From a virus: DNA of 20,417 nt. Every line of letters starts with the position of its first letter. Position 1 is the stretch's first letter. Position numbers and translations under genes: made by a program. This document shows, piece by piece, positions 6,673 to 13,942 of this stretch. The stretch covers positions 1 through 20,417 of the IMG/VR virus record IMGVR_UViG_3300003478_000018; one strand, 5' to 3'. The notes beneath the pieces are model-generated. The model did not search any database. It was given only the letters and a program-made list of their open reading frames with translations, and was not told the origin of the DNA.

Positions 6673-6894
6673 TTACACACCAGTGCTATGGGACCCTGAG
6701 GTACCAAACGCAGTCAAGATGCCCCCAGCGGCATTACCCGAGGGAGCGATTGGTACAGGATTTTTGCTTTCACGAGCAAAACGGGTGGCCTTAATACCGG
6801 GGGCACCCTCACGAGTACGCATGGCAGGAGATCCATCGGGGTACCCGTGTGGTTTGATCTGTTCTAGGGCTTGTCGTTGGTTAGGTATAATCAT
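6673..6894 (-). CDS. Small hypothetical protein, 73 residues
   Basis: A basic, Gly/Pro/Ala-rich protein directly downstream of the SpoVS gene (3-nt gap). The sequence HGYPDGSPAMRTREGAPG shares the YPDG element with the next gene. There are no Cys residues, no signal peptide and no recognised family. The gene is supported mainly by its snug fit between neighbours. Confidence 0.5.
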   Translation of the reverse strand: MIIPNQRQALEQIKPHGYPDGSPAMRTREGAPGIKATRFARESKNPVPIAPSGNAAGGILTAFGTSGSHSTGV

Positions 6895-6897
6895 AAG

Positions 6898-7200
6898 TTA
6901 GTTACAGCGTGGTTTGAAGAACATTGCGGATATGCTGTCTCCGTTATCCCCTATTATATCATCAAAGCCGATGACGTAGGAAACGTCAATGCCTCGTGGT
7001 GCAACGAATCCTCGTGCGATAGCACATGACTTCACTGCTTGGTTAACCGCACTAGCGCCAATAGCCCTCATTTTAGGAGTGTGACCAGCGCTTATTGCAC
7101 GTGCGAGAATAGAGCCTACGCTCTGTGGGTTACTTGATCCTGATACCTTGATAATAGAATCGTTGGTAACACTGCTATCATACTTAACATTTTCTGACAT
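6898..7200 (-). CDS. spoVS: SpoVS-family (stage V sporulation protein S-like) protein
   Basis: Residues 17-98 match the SpoVS pattern along nearly the full domain: IKVSGSSNPQSVGSILARAI, then RAIGASAVNQAVKSCAIARG, then GIDVSYVIGFDDI and a final KPR. The family is about 86 residues; this one is 100, with a polar N-terminal extension of about 16. SpoVS is a small Alba-like protein that affects sporulation in Bacillus and occurs in several other phyla; nucleic-acid binding is suspected from the fold. The gene stands after a 41-nt gap with a very strong ribosome site, so high expression is likely. It sits between the recombination genes and the unknown cluster. The family call is strong; the role in this phage is inferred only. 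Confidence 0.9.
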   Translation of the reverse strand: MSENVKYDSSVTNDSIIKVSGSSNPQSVGSILARAISAGHTPKMRAIGASAVNQAVKSCAIARGFVAPRGIDVSYVIGFDDIIGDNGDSISAMFFKPRCN

Positions 7201-7206
7201 TGGGAA

Positions 7207-7212
7207 CTCCTT
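7207..7212 (-). promoter_or_regulatory. Strong Shine-Dalgarno site of the SpoVS gene
   Basis: AAGGAG lies 6 nt before ATG 7200 and is the best ribosome site noticed in the window. The 41-nt gap upstream also holds a 5-bp inverted repeat (TACAG/CTGTA, 7236-7250) around the stop codon of the preceding gene. Confidence 0.6.
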
Positions 7213-7241
7213 GGTGGTACTAATAGTGTCTCACCTACAGT

Positions 7242-7607
7242 TTACCTGTAACCAGCCTCTTGCATGAGTTCAACCACATCACATAACCGCATCATTGCAT
7301 AGGTCTCGTCCACGGAGTGTGCCCCCTTACCGGGTCGTTTAACAACTAACACGGGTAGACCATTGTCTAGTCTGCTCGCTTGTTCTACAGTGTCATTAAG
7401 CCAGCCACTTAGGTTAAACTTCTTTTGGTTCTTGCACTGAAAGGCTACCTTACGTCCGGTACCTTCCTGTGACACACCATTTAGGTCTCCCGTATCATAG
7501 GCACCCGCCAGTGACGTGCGGTACGCCTCAGTGAATCCCTTTCCTTGTAAGTACTCTTTTATAAGGGTCTCAAACGATGTGCCCTTTTGTTTAGATGGGT
7601 TAGCCAT
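7242..7607 (-). CDS. PD-(D/E)XK nuclease, Holliday junction resolvase-like
   Basis: This 121-residue protein has the layout of small archaeal-type/phage resolvases: NPSKQKGTSFE with Glu13, AGAYDTGDLNG with Asp38 and Asp41, then VAFQCKNQ with Lys59. These would form a metal site that cuts branched DNA. The usual E-x-K is Q-x-K here (Gln57), a variant also known in Mrr-like members of the superfamily. The gene starts in a TAATG overlap with the previous gene and ends the recombination block that begins with recA. Holliday junction cleavage is the best guess; a restriction-like nuclease is the alternative. Confidence 0.7.
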   Translation of the reverse strand: MANPSKQKGTSFETLIKEYLQGKGFTEAYRTSLAGAYDTGDLNGVSQEGTGRKVAFQCKNQKKFNLSGWLNDTVEQASRLDNGLPVLVVKRPGKGAHSVDETYAMMRLCDVVELMQEAGYR

Positions 7608-8077
7608 TATGCGTTAGTCCATTGTGTACGGCGCTCGTTAGGAGCAACACTTATACGTCGTGACAACTCACGAGAGAGCACGCTTGTGTTACGCTCTCCC
7701 CTGTCAAACACAGTAGACACTAACTTACGGTAGGCGCGAGACTGTTGGTACGTGCCACGTTTGTCCATGACCTCGGGGTGTACATCCCGTCGTGCCTTAG
7801 CCATAGTTACTCTCTCAGACTTATTGGTATCCCCGTACTGTAGTAGTACTACTGTCTCTATATGTTTGAGTGCTGCTAGGGACCCTTCTTCAGAGATCTC
7901 TGCTTTAGACAGTTCGGCTTTGGAGTAGTTGACCCACGCCACTACCTCTGTGTACAATGACATAAGGGTACGGTCAGACATGTCCTCTAGGTCGTTAGGT
8001 ATCTCGGGCAGGCTAGTGCCCGGACGTTCTGGCAGAGAGAACTTTAGATTAAACTTGTTGGAGTAAAGGTTGTTCAT
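7607..8077 (-). CDS. Hypothetical helical protein, 156 residues
   Basis: ATG 8077 overlaps the stop of the Cas4-like gene as ATGA and has GGGAG 7 nt upstream, so I prefer it to the longer frame. The protein is mainly helical and charged: an acidic stretch (EIPNDLEDMSD), a helix around SKAELSKAEISEEG, and a strongly basic C-terminal half (RRDVHPEVMDKRG, RELSRRIS). Position between two nucleases suggests a role in DNA recombination or nuclease control. I recognise no family. Confidence 0.6.
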   Translation of the reverse strand: MNNLYSNKFNLKFSLPERPGTSLPEIPNDLEDMSDRTLMSLYTEVVAWVNYSKAELSKAEISEEGSLAALKHIETVVLLQYGDTNKSERVTMAKARRDVHPEVMDKRGTYQQSRAYRKLVSTVFDRGERNTSVLSRELSRRISVAPNERRTQWTNA

Positions 8078-8952
8078 GATGACTCCCAGCATAGGTCCTT
8101 GTAGGCACAATACTTACATGGTGTCTTAGACTTGAACTCAGCCCATGAGGGACGGTCTGGTAACCGATCAGCCTTTAGGTCACTATCAAGAGATCCACAG
8201 TTATAGAGGATGTCACTGATAACCTCTGGTTGGTACTGAACAGTGAACTCTTTAACGTCCTGCCCAGCCTTCCATTCATAGATGAACACCATAGTATGTA
8301 TACCTGTACAGTACATATATAGAGAGCCTTGCCGTAAGTGAGAGGGGAACGGGCGCTTAACGTCCTTCCACATCTCCTCAGCGGTTATCTCTTTGTGTGC
8401 ATACTGGTTGAACAGTTGTGGTGCCTCATACCTGAATGTACCAATACCCATACTCTTTATTTCAATGAGTGCGTCAGATCCGTCGGGCATAATAATGTGC
8501 CCATCGGCGTGACCTAATATGTTTAACTCTTTATTGGTAACAGGAACCTCAAGGTACTCTACTTGTTTAGACTGACAGGACTCACACGTGCCGGACCCAT
8601 ACCAAGTGTGTTCACACTCATGACACAGCCACTTTCCTCTTAGTATTCCGAGGTCCTTAAACCATCCTTGCCACTTGGAGTGTATCCGGTTACCTTCCTC
8701 AAAGATGTTGAGTGTGCGAAAGGGCTTAGGTCTTTCTGGGTTACTTTCTGTAAAGCCCATAACCTTGTAGGCTGTCTCTCGTGTGCACCAGTCCCTCTTA
8801 CACATTGAACTAGGGTGAAAGTGTTTAGTGTCCCGTAGGGCTGAGGACTCTTCGTTGGCCTTTAACAACAAAGGGTGTACTAGGGACACCAGTGTTGACT
8901 TATTCTTCATAGACTCCCGCATAGCGGCAGCCTTCCATGCATCATTGCTCAT
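8074..8952 (-). CDS. Cas4/RecB-like PD-(D/E)XK exonuclease with Fe-S Cys motif and inserted zinc ribbon
   Basis: The 292-residue protein has Cys51 (HPSSMCKR) and a C-terminal C279-x2-C282-x5-C288, the Cas4/AddB type arrangement that holds a [4Fe-4S] cluster. Nuclease motifs are His91 (GNRIH), Asp150 (GHADG), E164-I-K166 and a later Gln (RQGSLYMY). An additional C110-x2-C113...C123-x2-C126 cluster, typical of a zinc ribbon, sits between the first Cys and the catalytic core. It overlaps the previous gene by 11 nt. No cas1 or cas2 and no CRISPR repeats are seen, so this is a recombination or DNA-processing exonuclease, as in many phages, not part of a CRISPR system. Confidence 0.85.
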   Translation of the reverse strand: MSNDAWKAAAMRESMKNKSTLVSLVHPLLLKANEESSALRDTKHFHPSSMCKRDWCTRETAYKVMGFTESNPERPKPFRTLNIFEEGNRIHSKWQGWFKDLGILRGKWLCHECEHTWYGSGTCESCQSKQVEYLEVPVTNKELNILGHADGHIIMPDGSDALIEIKSMGIGTFRYEAPQLFNQYAHKEITAEEMWKDVKRPFPSHLRQGSLYMYCTGIHTMVFIYEWKAGQDVKEFTVQYQPEVISDILYNCGSLDSDLKADRLPDRPSWAEFKSKTPCKYCAYKDLCWESS

Positions 8953-9268
8953 TTGCTATCATCTCCATAAAGTCTGTCTCGCATAATACTACGTATGATC
9001 TTCCACTTATGTCTATCTGCATTACTGGTATTCTGTCTTCCTTGACAGCGACCCTCGTTAACTTGATGAGGTCCACTAACTTTAAGGAGTACGATTGCTT
9101 CTCAGTGAACTTGTTCTCTATGAGCAAGTCCTCGGTACGTACATCATTCTTACGTACCCAGCCAGCGCCCGACATTACATTGCGGCTGCCATTATAGTTT
9201 TCCGCAGAGCGCTTCTCTTGCTTGACTGACTTGTTTAGGATACGGTTCTGTTCTTCCTTACTTCGCAT
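8942..9268 (-). CDS. Small PD-(D/E)XK nuclease, resolvase-like
   Basis: The 108-residue protein has SGAG (33-36), Asp42 (KNDVRTED), E51-N-K53 (LLIENK) and then QSYSLK with a C-terminal strand pair (IPVMQIDI, SYVVL). This order is that of small phage PD-(D/E)XK Holliday junction resolvases. ATG 9268 overlaps the recA end by 11 nt; the GTG at 9274 is less likely. It lies between recA and the Cas4-like nuclease, which fits a role in processing recombination intermediates. The N-terminal 25 residues are basic. Confidence 0.65.
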   Translation of the reverse strand: MRSKEEQNRILNKSVKQEKRSAENYNGSRNVMSGAGWVRKNDVRTEDLLIENKFTEKQSYSLKLVDLIKLTRVAVKEDRIPVMQIDISGRSYVVLCETDFMEMIANEQ

Positions 9269-10289
9269 CCTCACTCACCCATCCGTCAGTAATCAGTTTC
9301 TTTAAGCCTTCCTGTAGGTCTAGGTCTTCACGGAAGGCCAATACCATAGCGTCTCTACCCCGCCACTTATTGTCTCCAAAGGAGTAGAAGGCACCTGACC
9401 GTGTGATTACTTCGTGAGCAACAGCAATGTTTAACATATCCTTAATGGTGTCAAAGTCTCCCATATGGAATGCTTGAGAGTCCGTGAAGTAAAAGTCTAC
9501 GACAGCCTGCTGTTGTGGTTTGAACGTCTTATTCTTAAGGGTTCGGGCCTTAATGGTCTGCCCAACTGCCTGCTTACCATCCTTGATCCACTCATCTTTC
9601 TTCACCTCCACACGAGTAAAGAAGTGGTAGTTCTTGGCCTTGCCTCCGGGTGTAGTGCGAGGGTCTCCCCACATAACACCAATCTTGTCACGCCACTGGT
9701 TAATCATGAGTCCGGTACAAGGACGGTCATACTCTGTGGCAGAGCGCTTTTGTGCGTTGTTAGACTTTCTAAAGAACTTGCCAGTTAGACGAGCACCTAA
9801 GCCGACAGTGAACGCTTCCATGTCCTTTTCGTATTCGTCTCCGGGAACAAGGGCAGGTAATGAGTCAATGACCACCATGTCCACTGCTCGGTTAGCCCAA
9901 GCCCTAAGAACCGTGTCATAGGCACGTTCCATTATGTTGGTCTCCACCACCCACAGGCGGTTGAGGTCCACACCAATAGCAGCAGCGTACTCTGGAACGT
10001 AGTCCTCGGCTGACACCCACATGGCTACCCAGTCAGGGTCTTCTGCTTGGTTAGCAGCGATGGTCTTGTACGCAACAGCAGTCTTTCCTGAGGATTCACT
10101 ACCAATGATCTCTGACCACTGATTTACAGGCCAGCCACCACCGAGCATAAGATCGTAGGCAAGGACACCGGACGTGACACGGTCCATCTCCATGCTTATG
10201 GTGTCCCCTTGTATCAGTGCCCCTTCCCCGTGTTTCTTGTTTATTGCTCTCGCTATTTCGTCAATGGTTTCGTAAGTCGTTGTGTTCAA
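9258..10289 (-). CDS. recA: RecA-family recombinase
   Basis: At 343 residues this is near the length of bacterial RecA. The Walker A is GSESSGKT (63-70), the catalytic Glu is at 95 (WVSAED), Walker B is MVVIDSLPAL with Asp142, and the conserved region NQWRDKIGVMWGDPRTTPGG spans 197-216. It should form filaments on single-stranded DNA and drive strand exchange for recombination-dependent replication or repair. The start is TTG 10289, with AAGGA 7 nt upstream; the next in-frame ATG is at residue 34, too far inside. It heads a recombination block with three nucleases. Confidence 0.95.
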   Translation of the reverse strand: MNTTTYETIDEIARAINKKHGEGALIQGDTISMEMDRVTSGVLAYDLMLGGGWPVNQWSEIIGSESSGKTAVAYKTIAANQAEDPDWVAMWVSAEDYVPEYAAAIGVDLNRLWVVETNIMERAYDTVLRAWANRAVDMVVIDSLPALVPGDEYEKDMEAFTVGLGARLTGKFFRKSNNAQKRSATEYDRPCTGLMINQWRDKIGVMWGDPRTTPGGKAKNYHFFTRVEVKKDEWIKDGKQAVGQTIKARTLKNKTFKPQQQAVVDFYFTDSQAFHMGDFDTIKDMLNIAVAHEVITRSGAFYSFGDNKWRGRDAMVLAFREDLDLQEGLKKLITDGWVSEDAK

Positions 10290-10299
10290 TCTATTATCC

Positions 10300-10719
10300 T
10301 TATGGTGCTACCCAAGCAGATTGGTCTGCTTGTTCATATAGTCCGTTGTATCCACACTCATAACAGCGTGGCGCTGGGGACGCTCCGTTGATCATACTGC
10401 CTCCGGTGCGTGATGTGCGGGAGAAGTAGTTATTACTTCCGCAACTAGGGCACACAAGGTGACCGTCCTTCTTCCATGCCTCTCCACCTTGCCATGTTCG
10501 TATGGCATCTCCCATAGTTACTTGACCATTAGGATCGGGGTGGTGCTGCTGGTTCTGTTGCTGTTGGTTAATGTACCGCTCTTGTGGTGACGGTTGTGTC
10601 ACAGGCTGCGGATTAGTTTGTGCCGTAGGGAAGTTTATGGGTGGGGTATTAGGTGTGTCCCGCACCTCTCTTGATTGTGGCTCTTTACCAGCCAGTCGGT
10701 CTGCCCACCAGTCACCCAT
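10300..10719 (-). CDS. Zinc-ribbon protein with Pro/Gln-rich linker
   Basis: The 139-residue protein opens with a short conserved-looking MGDWWADRLAG. A disordered Pro/Thr/Gln/Asn-rich linker (about 20-65) follows, and then a zinc ribbon with C90-P-S-C93 and C119-Y-E-C122. Loops between the Cys pairs are Arg/Gly/Ser-rich and end in an aromatic YNGLYEQ. It starts in a TAATG overlap with GAGGAAGAG upstream. Such ribbons bind nucleic acid or protein partners. Its place between polymerase and recA suggests a replication or recombination helper, but this is inferred only. Confidence 0.65.
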   Translation of the reverse strand: MGDWWADRLAGKEPQSREVRDTPNTPPINFPTAQTNPQPVTQPSPQERYINQQQQNQQHHPDPNGQVTMGDAIRTWQGGEAWKKDGHLVCPSCGSNNYFSRTSRTGGSMINGASPAPRCYECGYNGLYEQADQSAWVAP

Positions 10720-11183
10720 TACTCTTCCTCACATATCTGTAGTAGATCTTCGTCTATAAGTTTTGACACTGCTGACACTATACACCCCATAAAGGTGCCG
10801 TAGGCAGATTCCTTAATATCCTTGAACATCTTTATTATTTCTTCGTGTTCTACAGGTTCAAACGTAGCGTAATCATCGGAATCCGGGTCATCATTATTAA
10901 TACGGATCAGGAAATCAGACCCGTCAGACAGGTCCTCTTCATCCGGTAACATCTCTTCCCTGACCATTATCTCGGACATCCACTCAGAGGACTCTTCTAT
11001 GGACTCTATGACACCCATGCTGGTCAGGAGGCTCCAGCGGCGCAGTACATCCTTCTCCTCGTACTCTCGCACCTCGTCCGTTGCTGGTGTTAATCCAGCC
11101 TCTGTAGCGATGTCTTGCCCATCTGGGGGAGACAGCATGAGGTAAAAGTTACGCTTTGCTGATAGGTTCTCAATAAATGGCAT
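10719..11183 (-). CDS. Strongly acidic hypothetical protein, 154 residues
   Basis: About 30% of residues are Asp or Glu by my count, against roughly a dozen Lys/Arg. Long acidic runs occur (LPDEEDLSDGSD, NNDDPDSDD). The N- and C-terminal parts look helical. ATG 11183 overlaps the polymerase stop as TAATG and has GGAGG 7 nt upstream, which makes it clearly better than ATG 11201. The composition would suit a DNA mimic or a protein that binds basic partners. I recognise no family. Confidence 0.6.
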   Translation of the reverse strand: MPFIENLSAKRNFYLMLSPPDGQDIATEAGLTPATDEVREYEEKDVLRRWSLLTSMGVIESIEESSEWMSEIMVREEMLPDEEDLSDGSDFLIRINNDDPDSDDYATFEPVEHEEIIKMFKDIKESAYGTFMGCIVSAVSKLIDEDLLQICEEE

Positions 11184-13270
11184 TACTTGGCCTCCGACCA
11201 TGTGCGTGCTGTACTGTAGGACACAACTAGGGGCACACCCTTTATGACTACTCCATGTCCCATTGCTTCCATTAGTACTCCTGTTACTTCTTCCATGTCT
11301 AAGTGGTTGGGTACGTTCACGACAAGTTCGTCGTGTACCTGTACTAACAGTTTAGCACCACTTCCGTTAAGTTCTTTGAAGGACTTAATCATGGCCTTCT
11401 TACAGATGTCTGAGGCGCTTCCTTGCACCACAGCGTTGACCGATTGTCGCTCTGCTCGTGACCTGTCTGCGTTGTCAGCAGAGTTGATGTCTGGTAGTCG
11501 CCGCTTGCGCCCAGATATAGTGGTTACAAAGCCGTCACGTTGTGCTTGCCTAACTACTGAGTTCTTCCACTTAGAGAGCGTGCTAAACTGTTCGTAGTAC
11601 TGGTTGATGACGTTACGAGCATGGGCTACCGTGATACCAGCGGAGTCAGCAAGTTTACCAGCGCCACCGCCATAGGCCGTGAGGAAGTTAGTGGCCTTCC
11701 CTATCTGCCTCTCTTCACTTGTTACTTCCTCAATAGGCTTGTTAAACACAAGAGCCGCAGCACCCGAATGGATGTCCTTCTCATTAAGGAAGATGTCCAG
11801 CATATTGGCGTCCTTGCTAAACATAGCCATTACACGGAGTTCTACTTGGTCATAGTCAGCAACAAGTAGGGTGGAGTCCTCTTGGGCGCAGAACAAACCA
11901 CGCACGCTGGCCTCTCTCGGTATGTTCTGTAGGTTGGGGTTAGACGAAGATAGCCTGCCCGTGGCTGTACGGTTCAGGTGAAAACTGGGGTGAACCCTTC
12001 CATTGTTAATCTTGGGGAGCATACCCTCTACGTATGTGCTCTTCGTCTTCTTACATTCAGACCACTCTAGAAACAATGGAATAGCCTTATTCTTCTTTTC
12101 CATCTTTCGTAGAGTCTCTTGGTCCACCGACGGTTGTCCTTTTAGTGTTTGTTTAATGGGTGTTAGTTCTAGACCACCCTCGCTCTTCTTGCTGTATAGG
12201 AAGCGCCTCTTATCAACAACAGAGTCAGGGTTGAATCCGGGGTAGGTGAGAGCATTCATGTTCACCTTTAACTCAAGGAGCCTACTGTCTAACTCTTTGC
12301 CGAGAGCGACCATGCCATCACGGTCTACTGTGATGCCCTCATGCTCCATGTTCATAAGAACTTCAAGTACCTCTGAGTCTTGCTCAAGCACAGACACGAA
12401 CTCTGGTAACTGTGACATAAGTTTATTATAGAGTAGCCACGTCCAGCGAGCATCTAAGTGCACGTACCGGCAGGATACAGAGAAAGGGGAGAAGGCAATG
12501 ATAGCACCGATCTTACCTTCCCTATCGTAGGGGTTGTATCCATCAAAGTGTGTACGTATGAGGTTAACTAGGGAGTAACCTTTGTGATTATCATCCAGAA
12601 TGTGCTGGGCTATCATGGTGTCTCGGAAAGGGCCAACTGGCATCTCTCCATAGTACTTGTATATTGACCTAGCATCAAACTTTACGTTGTGACCTACTTT
12701 AGTAATACTACTATCAAAGAAGATTGGTCGTAGTGCTTCAAAAACCTTATGCTTAGATAGTTGTGTAGGGGGAGGGCCGAACACAGCGTGCTTAACATAC
12801 TTAGCCTTCGCCATAGACTCCCTCCCACTCTTTAGTATGTTTCGCAGACCAGTGGGTGGTGTTGTGCTCCCGTCCCCTACCTCTTCTTCTTCAATAATCT
12901 CCCCGTTAGGGTGACCCATAGGTATAGCCCACGAGTGTCCATGCGTTGCTATGCCCATCCATATAACTTCGTTACGCATAGGATCAAGAGCCAAGTCCTT
13001 GGTTATGGCTGCTGCTTTGTTTTCTCTCACCCTATCATTAGTACCAGAAACAATGGTCTTTAGTGTAGCGATGTGCTCTTCTACCTGCTGGTCTAGAAGT
13101 TCTAGAAGGTCAGCGTGGTTGGTAAGAACACCAAGGGTCTCTACGTCAAACGCAAAGGAACCTACGGACTGTACAACCCGTACTAGTTCCTCAATCTCTT
13201 TAACTGTGGTGAGGTAGCAAGGACCGGGGTGGTCTGTTCGGGCACCCCGGTCCTTAACACTAACGGACAT
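11183..13270 (-). CDS. polA: Family A DNA polymerase with 3'-5' exonuclease
   Basis: The 695-residue protein is close in size to T7 polymerase. The exonuclease domain is intact: FDVET (Asp42, Glu44), HNVKFD (Asp199) and Y269-x3-D273. The polymerase has motif A with Asp472 (ADYDQVELR), motif B with Arg521, Lys525, Phe529 and Tyr533 (RQIGKATNFLTAYG), and motif C with VHDE (646-648). The 5' nuclease domain of bacterial Pol I is absent. It should be the phage replicative polymerase. Phe529 matches E. coli Phe762. The gene follows the SSB by 4 nt with AAGG 8-9 nt before the ATG. Confidence 0.96.
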   Translation of the reverse strand: MSVSVKDRGARTDHPGPCYLTTVKEIEELVRVVQSVGSFAFDVETLGVLTNHADLLELLDQQVEEHIATLKTIVSGTNDRVRENKAAAITKDLALDPMRNEVIWMGIATHGHSWAIPMGHPNGEIIEEEEVGDGSTTPPTGLRNILKSGRESMAKAKYVKHAVFGPPPTQLSKHKVFEALRPIFFDSSITKVGHNVKFDARSIYKYYGEMPVGPFRDTMIAQHILDDNHKGYSLVNLIRTHFDGYNPYDREGKIGAIIAFSPFSVSCRYVHLDARWTWLLYNKLMSQLPEFVSVLEQDSEVLEVLMNMEHEGITVDRDGMVALGKELDSRLLELKVNMNALTYPGFNPDSVVDKRRFLYSKKSEGGLELTPIKQTLKGQPSVDQETLRKMEKKNKAIPLFLEWSECKKTKSTYVEGMLPKINNGRVHPSFHLNRTATGRLSSSNPNLQNIPREASVRGLFCAQEDSTLLVADYDQVELRVMAMFSKDANMLDIFLNEKDIHSGAAALVFNKPIEEVTSEERQIGKATNFLTAYGGGAGKLADSAGITVAHARNVINQYYEQFSTLSKWKNSVVRQAQRDGFVTTISGRKRRLPDINSADNADRSRAERQSVNAVVQGSASDICKKAMIKSFKELNGSGAKLLVQVHDELVVNVPNHLDMEEVTGVLMEAMGHGVVIKGVPLVVSYSTARTWSEAK

Positions 13271-13274
13271 CGGG

Positions 13275-13922
13275 TTACCTTATTCCAGTTGTCTCTTTGA
13301 CGATCTCCATGAGTTCCTCTTTAGTGGGGTTCTCAATAATGTCACTAGTGTACATATCTTCACGGAAGTCCGCTAGATCTGAATCAGTGAGTGGGTTTAC
13401 TCCCCAGTCTTCTGACAGGTCACGGTCTTTAACCATTAGATGGTTGTATTGTGTCTGTGGACCTTGACCACTGCGGCTTACTGCCCAGTAGTGTTTGTCT
13501 AGGGGTCCCTGCTGTTCCGAGTCATTGAAGTTTCGGAGTGATGCGATGACACGAGTACCAGCCTCGTACGAACGGATTACTGGTAGTTCTCCTCGTGACA
13601 TAAGCACAACATTGAGGGCGTGCATAGGACGAGAACGGTCACCCATGTTGCAAAGTGGACAATCACCACTATCGTCAGGGCCACCAATACACACAAAGGA
13701 CATCTTGCCAGAGCGAGTGATCCAGTGACGGTTCCATGACGCATATGGTGCGCTCTCAAGGAACTTAACAACCACCGGGTCAGCGCCTACCTTGAGACGC
13801 TGTGCGTAGTTAGTAGACACCGGGGTGACGTTGTCCACGCCCTCCCAGCCAGATCGCACGACGGTACGTGCTGCTGGGGGTTCTTTCTCTTCTTTCGTTT
13901 CTTCGTCATAACTTAATGGCAT
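13275..13922 (-). CDS. Single-stranded DNA-binding protein with gp32-like zinc motif
   Basis: The 215-residue protein has a His66-x11-Cys78-x9-Cys88-x2-Cys91 pattern. T4 gp32 uses His64, Cys77, Cys87 and Cys90 with almost the same spacing. Around it are aromatic and basic residues expected in an OB-fold (NRHWITRSGKMSFVC, YNHLMVKDRDL). The N-terminus is acidic and charged. The position directly before the polymerase, and the absence of another SSB in the window, agree with this role. Unlike gp32 or T7 gp2.5, the C-terminus is not a clear acidic tail. It would coat single strands during replication and recombination. Confidence 0.75.
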   Translation of the reverse strand: MPLSYDEETKEEKEPPAARTVVRSGWEGVDNVTPVSTNYAQRLKVGADPVVVKFLESAPYASWNRHWITRSGKMSFVCIGGPDDSGDCPLCNMGDRSRPMHALNVVLMSRGELPVIRSYEAGTRVIASLRNFNDSEQQGPLDKHYWAVSRSGQGPQTQYNHLMVKDRDLSEDWGVNPLTDSDLADFREDMYTSDIIENPTKEELMEIVKETTGIR

Positions 13923-13942
13923 ATTTACTTATCTCTTTTCTG

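Noticed and set aside
8074-8952. CRISPR-associated function of the Cas4-like gene
   Set aside because: There are no cas1, cas2 or other cas genes and no repeat array. The neighbours are phage recombination genes.
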